Below, piece after piece: positions 56,612-64,000 of a stretch of 64,000 nt of DNA. Position 1 is the first letter of the stretch. Each line of letters begins with the position of its first letter. Where the stretch lies: assembly GCF_001423695.1 (NCBI RefSeq), contig NZ_LMOZ01000002.1, forward strand, positions 434,658 to 498,657, in the 5' to 3' direction. Below the pieces are notes generated by a model that was given only the letters and a program-made list of their open reading frames with translations, was not told the origin of the DNA and searched no databases. The position numbers and the translations under genes are program-made. Source of the DNA: Leifsonia sp. Leaf336 (GTDB taxonomy: Bacteria; Actinomycetota; Actinomycetes; Actinomycetales; Microbacteriaceae).

Positions 56612-57538
56612 TCAGCGGAGAGCGCCGAGGCCGCGCAGCGCCGCCTCGGCCGCGGAGGCCACGAGGGCGTCGTCGGTGTCGGCGTCGACTGCGGTGTGGT
56701 CGGTGAGCACGGCGATCACGATCGGCGTGCCTGCGTCTCGCCAGATGATGGCGATGTCATTGCGGGTGCCGTGGTCGGCACTGCCGGTCTTGTCGCCGAC
56801 GGTCCAGCCGGACGCGGCGACGGAGCGGACCAACGCGTCGCCCGTGGTGTTGCCGACGAGCCAGGTCTTCAGCTGTGCGCGGGCATCGGCCGGGAGGGCG
56901 GAGCCGAGCGCGTACTCGCGCAGGTCGGTGGCCAGCGCGCGGGGCGTGCTCGTGTCGTCGGTCCCGCCCGGCGTGAGCTCGTTCAGCGCAGGTTCAGCGC
57001 GCTCCGGACGGGTCACCGTGTCGCCGAGCTCGCGCAAGGCCTCCTGGAACCCGGCCGGCCCTCCCAACGCCGTGAGCAGCAGATTGCCCGCGGTGTTGTC
57101 GCTGTAGCGCACGGCAGCGTCCGCGAGCTCGCGGAGCGTCATCCCGGTGCTCGTGTGCTGCTCGGTGATGGGGGAGTACGCCACCAGCTCGTCGGAGGTG
57201 TAGCCCACCGGGGAGTCGAGCCCTCCGGCCGGCGGGTCGGCGAGCACCGCCGCGGCGGCGAGGGCCTTGTACGTGGAGGCGTAGCCGAAGCGCTCGTCGG
57301 CGCGGTAAGCGATGTGCGCCCCGGTGCCCGTGTCGACCGCGTAGACACCGACACGCGCGTCGTGCTCGGCCTCCAATGCGGCGAACTGCCTCTGCGCAGC
57401 CGTCGCGAGGGCGCCCGCGGTGGCCGACGGAGTGGGCGTCGACGTGCGGCCCTGGCCTCCGTCGGCCGTCGTCGCGCATCCCGCGAGGAGGCCGAGGATG
57501 ACTACCGGGACGATGGTCTGGAATTTCACACGCATCAT
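56612..57538 (-). CDS. Class A beta-lactamase, lipoprotein
   Basis: A 308-residue serine beta-lactamase with every catalytic element: STYK (Ser88, Lys91), SDN (146-148), the general base Glu182 in EPALNE and KTG (250-252). A lipobox LLAGC puts the acylated Cys at residue 21, followed by a Thr/Pro/Ser linker, so it should stay on the outer face of the membrane. It should open penicillin-type rings, and the spectrum cannot be read. It lies 64 bases downstream of the phosphomutase gene on the same strand and converges on the PTS pair. GC content and codon use look like the rest of the window, so recent transfer is not suggested. Confidence 0.93.
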   Translation of the reverse strand: MMRVKFQTIVPVVILGLLAGCATTADGGQGRTSTPTPSATAGALATAAQRQFAALEAEHDARVGVYAVDTGTGAHIAYRADERFGYASTYKALAAAAVLADPPAGGLDSPVGYTSDELVAYSPITEQHTSTGMTLRELADAAVRYSDNTAGNLLLTALGGPAGFQEALRELGDTVTRPERAEPALNELTPGGTDDTSTPRALATDLREYALGSALPADARAQLKTWLVGNTTGDALVRSVAASGWTVGDKTGSADHGTRNDIAIIWRDAGTPIVIAVLTDHTAVDADTDDALVASAAEAALRGLGALR

Positions 57539-57602
57539 CCCAGCCTCGCCGACGCGCGCTCGCGCGTCAACCCCGGCACGTCCTCCACCGGTCTGCCCGC
57601 TG

Positions 57603-59318
57603 TCAGGCCGTCAGAGCCCGCATCGCCTCCGCCAGCGCCGCGACACGACTCGTCGCCTCGGCACGCCGCTCCGTCACCGAGCCCTGATCGCTCGACGCGT
57701 CGATGTAGATCTTCAGCTTCGGCTCCGTGCCGCTCGGGCGCACCATCACCCGCGACCCGTCGGCCAGGACGATGCGCAGCACATCGCTCGGCGGGAGGCC
57801 GCCGAAGCCGTCGCGGAGGTCGTCGATGTGGTCGACGGCGACGGCGCCGAGGCTGCTCGGCGGCGTCGACCGCAGTGCGGCCATGATCTCGCCGATGCGG
57901 GAGAGGTCGGTGACGCGGAGGGAGATCTGGTCGCTGGCGAAGTAGCCGAAACGCTCGGCGAACGCCTCGAGGTGGTCGGCGATCGTCCGGCCCGAGGCCG
58001 CGAGCTCGTTCGCGAGATCGAGGAACGCGGTCGCGGCCGAGATGCCGTCTTTGTCGCGGATCGTCTGCGGATTCACCAGGTATCCCAGGGCCTCCTCGTA
58101 GCCGTAGATCAGCCCGGGGGCGCGGGACACCCACTTGAAGCCGGTCAGCGTGTCGGCGAAGTCGAGGCGGTACGCCGCGGCGACGGCGGCGAGAGCGGGG
58201 GAGGAGACGATGGAGCAGGCGAGCGCTCCGAACGCGGCGCCCTCGGTCGCGGCCCGTTCGGCGAGCTCGGCCGCGCGCCAGCCCAGCAGCGCGCCGACCT
58301 CGTTGCCGCTCAGGCGACGGAAACCGTCGGCCGATCCGGGGTCGGGGATCGCGACGGCGAGCCGGTCGGCGTCGGGGTCGTTGGCGATGATCAGGTCGAC
58401 GCCGGCGTCGCGGCCGGTCGCGTACGACAGGTCCATCGCGCCAGGCTCCTCCGGGTTGGGGAACGAGACCGTCGGGAACGCCGGGTCGGGGTCGCGCTGC
58501 GCGGCGACGACCACCGGGCGCGAGAACCCGACGCGCTCGAACACGGCCTCCGCCGTGCGCCAGCCGACGCCGTGCATCGCGGTGTACGCGAACGAGACCG
58601 CGTCGCGGGGCGCCGAGGTCGTGGCGACGGCGGCCGTCGCCTCCATGTAGGCGGCCTCCAGGTCGGGCGATGCGATCTCGAACTGCTCCGAACGCGGGAG
58701 GTCGCCGATATCGCCCTTCGCCACCTCCAGGATGTGCGCGGCGATCTCGGCGTCGGTGGGCGAGACGATCTGCGAGCCGTGGTTCTCGCCGCCGAGGTAG
58801 ACCTTGTAGCCGTTGTCGTTCGGCGGGTTGTGGCTGGCGGTCACCATGACGCCGGCGCTGACGTCGAGGTGCCGGACGGCGAACGCCAGCACCGGTGTCG
58901 GCAGCAGCCGCGGCAGCAGCACGGCGCGCACGCCCGCTCCCGCCATCAGCTCGGCGGTGTCGCGGGCGAAGACGTCGGAGTTCTTGCGGCCGTCGTAGCC
59001 GATGACGACCGACGGCTGCGCGCCCTCCGCGTGCTCCAGGAGCCAGCGGGCGAACCCGGCGGCGGCCTGCGCGACCAGCACCCGGTTCATCCGGTTGGGG
59101 CCGGCGGCGATCTCGCCGCGGAGCCCGGCGGTGCCGAACTCCAGCCGGGTGTCGAAGCGCGAGTGGAGGTCGTCGACCGCCACGGCCGAGCCGGCCTCCG
59201 CCGCGACGACGAGCGGCTCGAGCTCGGCGCGGGTCTCGGGGTCGGGGTCCTGCGCCAGCCAGGCGCGCGCGTCGGCGAGCAGCTGCGGGGTGTCGGCGGG
59301 GGTCGTCTCTGTGCTCAC
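57603..59318 (-). CDS. Phospho-sugar mutase (PGM/PMM family)
   Basis: A 571-residue alpha-D-phosphohexomutase. The catalytic Ser162 is in MVTASHNPPNDNG, the metal loop is NDPDADRLAVAI, the sugar-binding part is GNEVGALLGW with FKWVSRAPG, and the phosphate site is MVRPSGTEPKLKIYI. All domains are complete. Substrate may be mannose-, glucose- or pentose-1-phosphate. It overlaps the purine nucleoside phosphorylase gene by four bases, which suggests it may process the ribose-1-phosphate released there; that is inference. In Mycobacterium tuberculosis the homologous pair deoD-pmmB is adjacent too. Confidence 0.93.
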   Translation of the reverse strand: MSTETTPADTPQLLADARAWLAQDPDPETRAELEPLVVAAEAGSAVAVDDLHSRFDTRLEFGTAGLRGEIAAGPNRMNRVLVAQAAAGFARWLLEHAEGAQPSVVIGYDGRKNSDVFARDTAELMAGAGVRAVLLPRLLPTPVLAFAVRHLDVSAGVMVTASHNPPNDNGYKVYLGGENHGSQIVSPTDAEIAAHILEVAKGDIGDLPRSEQFEIASPDLEAAYMEATAAVATTSAPRDAVSFAYTAMHGVGWRTAEAVFERVGFSRPVVVAAQRDPDPAFPTVSFPNPEEPGAMDLSYATGRDAGVDLIIANDPDADRLAVAIPDPGSADGFRRLSGNEVGALLGWRAAELAERAATEGAAFGALACSIVSSPALAAVAAAYRLDFADTLTGFKWVSRAPGLIYGYEEALGYLVNPQTIRDKDGISAATAFLDLANELAASGRTIADHLEAFAERFGYFASDQISLRVTDLSRIGEIMAALRSTPPSSLGAVAVDHIDDLRDGFGGLPPSDVLRIVLADGSRVMVRPSGTEPKLKIYIDASSDQGSVTERRAEATSRVAALAEAMRALTA

Positions 59319-60148
59319 AGGGCCTCCACGATCTGGGCCAGCAGGGCGCTGATCACCGATTCGGCCTCCCGGCCGGCGTCGATGACCTCCTGATGGCTGA
59401 GCGGCGTCTTCTGGATGCCGGCCGCCAGGTTCGTCACCAGCGACATCCCGAGGATCTCCATACCGGCCTGGCGGGCGGCGATGGCCTCCAGAGCGGTCGA
59501 CATGCCGACGATGTGGCCGCCGATCGCCTTGGCCATCTGCACCTCGGCCGGCGTCTCGTAGTGGGGGCCGCGGAACTGCGTGTACACGCCTTCGTCGAGG
59601 GTCGGGTCGATCGCGTGGGCGATGTCGCGCAGACGCTTCGAGTAGAGGTCGGTGAGATCGATGAAGGTCGCGCCCTCGAGCGGCGAGTCCGCCGTCAGGT
59701 TGATGTGGTCGCTGATGAGCACCGGGGTGCCCGGCGTCCAGTGCTCCTTGATGCCGCCGGCGCCGTTCGTGAGCACCATCGTGGTGGCCCCCGCGGCCGC
59801 GGCGGTGCGCACGCTGTGGACCACCCGGCGCACCCCGTGGCCCTCGTAGTAGTGCGTGCGGGCGCCGATCACGAGGGCGTGCTTTCCGTTCTGGAGGCGG
59901 ACCGAGCGCAGGGTGCCGACGTGGCCCTCCAGCGCCGGCTTGCTGAAGCCGACGATCTCGTGGGCGGGGACGGTGGCGACGGTCTCACCGATGAGATCGG
60001 CCGCCTTGCCCCAGCCGCTGCCGAGCGTCAGCGCGATGTCGTGCTTGGCGACGCCGGTCTTCTCGGCGAGCTGGGCCGCTGCCTGCTGTGCGATCTCGAA
60101 CGGGTCGGTGGCGCGGTCGTCGAGCGGGTTCCGGGTGGTTTCGAGCAT
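59315..60148 (-). CDS. punA: Purine-nucleoside phosphorylase (trimeric type)
   Basis: A 277-residue phosphorylase that cleaves inosine and guanosine with phosphate. TLGSGWGKAAD binds phosphate, RTHYYEGHG carries the conserved His-Tyr-Tyr region, YTQFRGPHYETPAE has the catalytic Tyr and Glu, and GMSTALEAIAARQAGMEILG is the family signature. TAGAGT (60155-60160 on this strand) lies 6 bases before the ATG, so the message is probably leaderless. It overlaps the mutase gene and is divergent from lpdA. It completes the nucleoside salvage path started by add. Confidence 0.95.
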   Translation of the reverse strand: MLETTRNPLDDRATDPFEIAQQAAAQLAEKTGVAKHDIALTLGSGWGKAADLIGETVATVPAHEIVGFSKPALEGHVGTLRSVRLQNGKHALVIGARTHYYEGHGVRRVVHSVRTAAAAGATTMVLTNGAGGIKEHWTPGTPVLISDHINLTADSPLEGATFIDLTDLYSKRLRDIAHAIDPTLDEGVYTQFRGPHYETPAEVQMAKAIGGHIVGMSTALEAIAARQAGMEILGMSLVTNLAAGIQKTPLSHQEVIDAGREAESVISALLAQIVEAL

Positions 60149-60233
60149 GAGCCAACTCTACTGAGCGGCTTCCGCGGCTGCAGGGTCGGCGAGGGTGCGC
60201 ATCGGTGCATCCCGATACGGAAGAATGATGGGT

Positions 60234-61670
60234 ATGGCCTATGAATTCGAGCGGAAGCAGCGGATCGCCGTGCTCGGCGGCGGTCCCGGCGGTTACGAGG
60301 CGGCGCTCGCCGGCGCGCAGCTCGGCGCGGACGTCACACTCGTGGAGCGCTCCGGCGTCGGCGGCTCGGCCGTCATCACCGACGTGGTCCCCTCGAAGAG
60401 CCTCATCGCGACGGCGGAGGCCACCAACTCCATCTCCGAGGCGACCGACCTCGGCGTGCAGTTCTTCACGCGCGGAGCGAGCGGCAAACCGGTGCGTCCC
60501 GAGATCGCGGTGAACCTCGCGGCGGTCAACAAGCGTCTCATGGGTCTGGCTCGCCAGCAGTCGGAGGACATGCGGGCCGAGCTCGTGCGCGCCGGCGTGC
60601 GCATCGTCACCGGCGAGGGCCGGCTCGACGGCGATAACGCGATCATCGTCTCGACCGGCACCGGACCCTCCGGAACCGACTTCGACCGGGTGGAGGGCGA
60701 CACGATCGTGATCGCGGTCGGCGCGAGTCCGCGCATCCTGTCGTCCGCCGTGCCGGACGGCGAGCGCATCCTCACCTGGACGCAGCTGTACGACCTGGCC
60801 ACCGTCCCCGAGCACCTGATCGTCGTCGGGTCGGGCGTCACGGGAGCCGAGTTCGCCTCGGCCTACACCGCGCTCGGCTCCAAGGTCACGCTGATCTCGT
60901 CGCGCGACCAGGTCCTCCCCGGCGAGGACGCCGACGCCGCTCGCGTCATCGAGAACGTCTTCAAGCGCAACGGCATGCAGGTGCTGTCGAAGTCGCGGGC
61001 CGAGTCGGTCCTCCGCACAGAGAACGGCGTCGTCGCGACACTGACCGACGGGCGCACCGTGCAGGGCAGCCACTGTCTGATGGCCGTCGGCTCCATTCCG
61101 AACACCGCGGGCATCGGGCTCGAGGAGGCCGGCGTCCAGCTCACGCCGTCCGGGCACATCCGCGTCAACCGGGTCGCCCGCACCTCGATCCCGAACATCT
61201 ATGCGGCTGGCGACTGTTCCGATCTGCTGCCGCTCGCCTCCGTCGCCTCGATGCAGGGCCGCACGGCCGTCTTCCACGCGATGGGCGACGCCGTGAACCC
61301 GATCGAGCTGCGCAACGTGACGAGCAACATCTTCACCCAGCCCGAGATCGCGACCGTCGGCTGGAACCAGAAGCAGATCGAGGAGGGCATCGCCCAGGGC
61401 GACATCTACAAGCTCGCCCTCAAGTCGAACCCGCGCGCGAAGATGCTCGGCATCCGAGACGGCTTCGTGAAGCTGTTCGCGCGCACCGGCTCCGGCACCG
61501 TGATCGGCGGCGTCATCGTCGCCCCGAGGGCCTCCGAGCTGATCTTTCCGCTCGCCCTCGCGGTGGAGCACCGGCTGACCGTCGACCAGGTCGCCCGGGC
61601 GTTCACGGTCTACCCGTCGCTGTCCGGCTCGATCTCGGACGCTGCCCGCGCGATGCACATCGTGCTCTAG
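60234..61670 (+). CDS. lpdA: NAD(P)H-quinone reductase, LpdA-like flavoprotein
   Basis: A 478-residue member of the dihydrolipoamide dehydrogenase fold. FAD-binding GGGPGGYEAALAGAQLG, NAD-binding VVGSGVTGAEFASAYTALG, AAGDCSDLLPLASVASMQGR and the C-terminal dimer domain are present. The redox-active CxxxxC is gone: the site reads VGGSAVITDVVPSKSL. It therefore cannot reduce lipoamide, but fits LpdA of M. tuberculosis, which reduces quinones. Several in-frame starts exist (60195, 60225, 60228, 60234). The last was taken because YEFERKQRIAVLGGGPGG then begins close to the N-terminus, but this is uncertain. Confidence 0.92.
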   Translation: MAYEFERKQRIAVLGGGPGGYEAALAGAQLGADVTLVERSGVGGSAVITDVVPSKSLIATAEATNSISEATDLGVQFFTRGASGKPVRPEIAVNLAAVNKRLMGLARQQSEDMRAELVRAGVRIVTGEGRLDGDNAIIVSTGTGPSGTDFDRVEGDTIVIAVGASPRILSSAVPDGERILTWTQLYDLATVPEHLIVVGSGVTGAEFASAYTALGSKVTLISSRDQVLPGEDADAARVIENVFKRNGMQVLSKSRAESVLRTENGVVATLTDGRTVQGSHCLMAVGSIPNTAGIGLEEAGVQLTPSGHIRVNRVARTSIPNIYAAGDCSDLLPLASVASMQGRTAVFHAMGDAVNPIELRNVTSNIFTQPEIATVGWNQKQIEEGIAQGDIYKLALKSNPRAKMLGIRDGFVKLFARTGSGTVIGGVIVAPRASELIFPLALAVEHRLTVDQVARAFTVYPSLSGSISDAARAMHIVL

Positions 61671-61684
61671 GCGAGGCCGGGCGG

Positions 61685-63556
61685 ATGGAGGAGGTCCTGG
61701 TCATCGGCGTCATCGCCGTGCTGACCATCGCCGCCGCGACGACCTTCGGGCAGCGCTTCGGCGTCGCCTCGCCGCTGATCCTGGTGGTCGTCGGCATCCT
61801 CGTGTCCTTCCTCCCGTTCGTGCCGGCGCTCACCATCCAGCCGGAGTGGATCATCGCCGGGGTCCTCCCTCCTTTGCTGTACTCGGCCTCCGTGTCGATG
61901 CCGTCGATGAACTTCCGGCGCGAGTTCGGGGCGATCGGCGGGTTGTCGGTGGTGTTGGTCATCGTGAGCTCGGTGCTGCTCGGGATGTTCTTCGCCTGGG
62001 TGATCCCCGGGCTCGGCCTCGGCTGGAGCGTCGCGCTCGGCGCGATCGTGAGCCCGACCGACGCGGTCGCCACCGGCATCGTGAAGCGCGCGGGCGTCTC
62101 GCCGCGCGTGGTCGCGATCCTGGAGGGCGAGAGCCTCCTCAACGACGCGACGGCGCTCGTGCTGCTGCGCGCCGCCGTGGCCGCCGCGGCCGTCGCCACG
62201 TTCACCATCGGGGCGGTCACCCTGTCGTTCCTCTACTCGGTGGTCGTCGCCGTGGTCTTCGGGTGGCTGGTCGGCCGGCTGAACCTCATCGTGCGGGCGC
62301 GGGTGAAGGACGCGACGGTCAACACGGTCATCTCGTTCACGGTGCCGTTCCTGGCGTCGATCCCGGCCGAGGCGCTCGGAGCCTCCGGGCTCGTCGCGGC
62401 CGTCGTTGCCGGCCTCATCACCGGCAGCCGGGCGCCGAGGGTGCTCTCGCCGGAGCACCGGCTGTCCGACTCGCAGAACTGGCGGACGGTCGAGCTCGTG
62501 CTGGAGGGGATCATCTTCCTCACGATGGGCCTCGAGCTCTTCGGCATCGTGCAGAAGGTCCAGAACGACCACTCGGGAGTGCTGCCCGCGGTCGGCATCG
62601 CCGCGGCGGCCCTGCTGCTCACCATCCTGATCCGGGCCGCGTTCGTGGCGCCGCTGCTGGCTCTGCTGGCGCGTCGCAGCCGGCGCCGGGCGCGGATGCG
62701 GCCGACGCTCACCAAACTGCAGGAGCGGCTTCAGGACCCGGAGGCCGCGCAGCGGCTGCTCGAGCAGGGGCCGCTGCCTCCCGACGCCCTCCCCGAGCTG
62801 CCGGGAGATCCGGTGACGGACCCGGACGCGCACGCGGAGGTGCTCGCAGCCGACCCGGCGGTCGCCCACGCGGAGGTGGCGAAGGTGGCGGGCGTGCCGG
62901 ACGCCGCGGCCTCCGCACGCGACAGCATCGGGGCGACGCAGTCGGGCTGGCGCGGCCGCCTCGTGCGCCGCCAGCGGGAGCGGCAGCGGACGTGGACGGT
63001 CGAGAACATCGCCCGGTTCGGCACGCGCCTGCGCCGGGTGCTGGCCGACATCGACTACTTCACGGGCGCGCCGCTGGGCTGGCGCGAGGGCTCGATCGTC
63101 GTCTGGGCCGGCATGCGCGGGGCGGTCACCGTGGCCGCCGCGCAGAGCCTCCCGCAAGACACCCCCGGCCGCTCGGTGCTGGTGCTGATCGCCTTCCTGG
63201 TGGCGGCAGGGTCGCTCCTGCTCCAGGGCGGGACGCTCGGGCTGGCGCTGAAGATCGTCAAGCCGACGGCCTCCGACCCTGCGGCGGAGCGCGAGGAGCG
63301 CGCACGGCTCCTGGAACTCCTGCGCGAAGCCGGCGAAGCGGTTCCGCAGCCGGAGACGCGGGAGCGCACGCCGGAGGCCTTCAACCAGCACAAGACGGCG
63401 CGACTGCAGCGCATCCGCGCCCAGCGCGATGCGCTGCTCGATGCGCGCGACGACGGCACGTTCAGCGCCGATGTGCTCGCCGGCGCCCTCAGCAATCTCG
63501 ACGCCGACGAGATCAGCATCGACCTCAAGGGCGACCCCACCGAGGCCACCGGCTAG
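61685..63556 (+). CDS. CPA1-family Na+(K+)/H+ antiporter
   Basis: A 623-residue antiporter with about twelve helices, then a cytoplasmic tail rich in charged residues. The ion-binding core is in SPTDAVATGIVKR (Asp-containing helix 5) and LLNDATALVLLRAAVA, typical of NhaP/Nha-type CPA1 exchangers. A large cytoplasmic insert (about 325-450) splits the last helices, with WAGMRGAVTVAAAQSLP resuming membrane sequence. The ATG lies 15 bases after lpdA ends, and the two are likely co-transcribed. It should control pH or sodium. Confidence 0.9.
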   Translation: MEEVLVIGVIAVLTIAAATTFGQRFGVASPLILVVVGILVSFLPFVPALTIQPEWIIAGVLPPLLYSASVSMPSMNFRREFGAIGGLSVVLVIVSSVLLGMFFAWVIPGLGLGWSVALGAIVSPTDAVATGIVKRAGVSPRVVAILEGESLLNDATALVLLRAAVAAAAVATFTIGAVTLSFLYSVVVAVVFGWLVGRLNLIVRARVKDATVNTVISFTVPFLASIPAEALGASGLVAAVVAGLITGSRAPRVLSPEHRLSDSQNWRTVELVLEGIIFLTMGLELFGIVQKVQNDHSGVLPAVGIAAAALLLTILIRAAFVAPLLALLARRSRRRARMRPTLTKLQERLQDPEAAQRLLEQGPLPPDALPELPGDPVTDPDAHAEVLAADPAVAHAEVAKVAGVPDAAASARDSIGATQSGWRGRLVRRQRERQRTWTVENIARFGTRLRRVLADIDYFTGAPLGWREGSIVVWAGMRGAVTVAAAQSLPQDTPGRSVLVLIAFLVAAGSLLLQGGTLGLALKIVKPTASDPAAEREERARLLELLREAGEAVPQPETRERTPEAFNQHKTARLQRIRAQRDALLDARDDGTFSADVLAGALSNLDADEISIDLKGDPTEATG

Positions 63557-63579
63557 CCTGGCGCCGGCCGCCTGCCGCA

Positions 63580-63662
63580 AACGGAGGATTTCCGCCCCGA
63601 TCCGGCCAGATCTCCTCCGTTGGCCGCGATTCCCGGGCGCGTCGAGCAAGATCGCCTCCGTT
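63580..63662. repeat. CTCCGTT-type inverted and direct repeats after the antiporter gene
   Basis: AACGGAGGA (63580-63588) is inverted as TCCTCCGTT (63613-63621) with a 24-base loop. AGATCTCCTCCGTT (63608-63621) recurs as AGATCGCCTCCGTT (63649-63662), one mismatch and a 41-base period. The stem lies 24 bases past the antiporter stop and may terminate it. The extra copy suggests a repeated element rather than a simple terminator. Confidence 0.6.
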
Positions 63663-63744
63663 CCCAGCAGCACCCGCTGGACGACTTCTCCACAGATTCG
63701 CCTAGGCGGCCGGACGCGCGGCGGCGGTGCGACACGGTGGGGGG

Positions 63745-64000
63745 ATGAACCTGTACGAAGCGCTCCGAGCCGGGGGCGGAGCAGCGACGCGACGCCAGCT
63801 CCGAAGAGGGGGCATCGGCGACCGGATGCTGATGACGGCCATCGACGCGGGTCGCATCGTACGCCCTCGCCGAGGCATGTATGCACTTCCCGGAATGTCG
63901 CGGGAGGCGTACGCAGCCCTCGAAGCGGGCGGTCGTTTGACCTGTCTGTCTGCCGCCCGAAGCTACGGTCTCTGGGGCGGTCAGGACGGGCGGCTGCACC
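63745..64000 (+). CDS. AbiEi antitoxin-like N-terminal domain protein, 5' part
   Basis: Only the first 85 codons lie in the window. They hold a winged-helix-like region, RRQLRRGGIGDRMLMTAI (about 17-34), then RRGMYALPG, which matches the AbiEi-type antitoxin/transcriptional regulator N-terminal domain. In actinobacteria this domain usually heads a DUF559 (very-short-patch-repair-like endonuclease) protein with no proven role; the C-terminal part is outside the window and cannot be checked. The ATG was chosen because GGGGG precedes it and the domain starts at once. The reading frame is intact to the last base. Confidence 0.7.
   Translation, partial: MNLYEALRAGGGAATRRQLRRGGIGDRMLMTAIDAGRIVRPRRGMYALPGMSREAYAALEAGGRLTCLSAARSYGLWGGQDGRLH

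Overview
The window is a gene-dense, high-GC stretch of a Gram-positive actinobacterial chromosome. A member of the Microbacteriaceae (Leifsonia-like) is the best guess. This rests on strong GC bias with long false open frames on both strands, an RamB-type regulator beside GTP-dependent PEP carboxykinase, an FMN riboswitch ahead of ribD-ribE-ribBA-ribH, and many start codons placed 6-8 bases after a TANNNT hexamer, as in actinobacterial leaderless transcripts. The taxonomic call is inference. No tRNA, rRNA, CRISPR array, insertion sequence or prophage was seen. About 60 genes tile the window. The only gap over 300 bases, upstream of ribD, holds the riboswitch.

Layout. 1-6.2 kb: the 3' end of a secreted PKD protein, an ECF sigma factor overlapping a membrane-anchored beta-propeller protein, a PBP4-type carboxypeptidase and nicotinamidase. 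6.2-14.1 kb: an MMPL transporter, then a catabolic cluster with a catalytically degenerate E1-alpha-like protein, an alpha/beta hydrolase, an Lrp/AsnC regulator, a semialdehyde-type dehydrogenase, a thiolase and an SDR. 14.1-17.7 kb: ramB divergent from pckG. 17.7-24.5 kb: an ABC exporter, a DrrAB-like ABC-2 exporter, an MHS-family symporter and a small DUF2269-like membrane protein. 24.5-28.3 kb: the riboflavin operon under an FMN riboswitch. 28.3-33.8 kb: a SorC-family regulator divergent from glpD-glpF-glpK. Two near-identical palindromes lie ahead of glpD and ahead of glpF. 33.8-39.7 kb: an LCP cell-wall ligase, then xthA-trpS-GNAT-HAD and a BrkB protein.

39.7-43.3 kb: the sdhCDAB operon, behind a perfect palindrome shared with a divergent small gene. 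43.4-47.2 kb: GDP-mannose synthesis facing a GT4 glycosyltransferase, and a CorA channel. 47.4-56.6 kb: a nucleoside uptake and salvage block made of a BMP lipoprotein, ATPase, two permeases, cdd, deoA and add, ending in an orphan PTS EIIA/EIIB pair. 56.6-63.6 kb: a lipoprotein class A beta-lactamase, a phosphohexomutase with purine nucleoside phosphorylase, an LpdA-like quinone reductase and a CPA1 antiporter. The window ends inside a gene with an AbiEi-antitoxin-like N-terminus.

The genes suggest a heterotroph that takes up glycerol and nucleosides, burns them through the TCA cycle and uses pckG for gluconeogenesis. The most promising undescribed items are the SorC/glp operator pair, the symmetric sdh palindrome, the degenerate E1-alpha protein in its catabolic cluster, and the sigma/beta-propeller pair.
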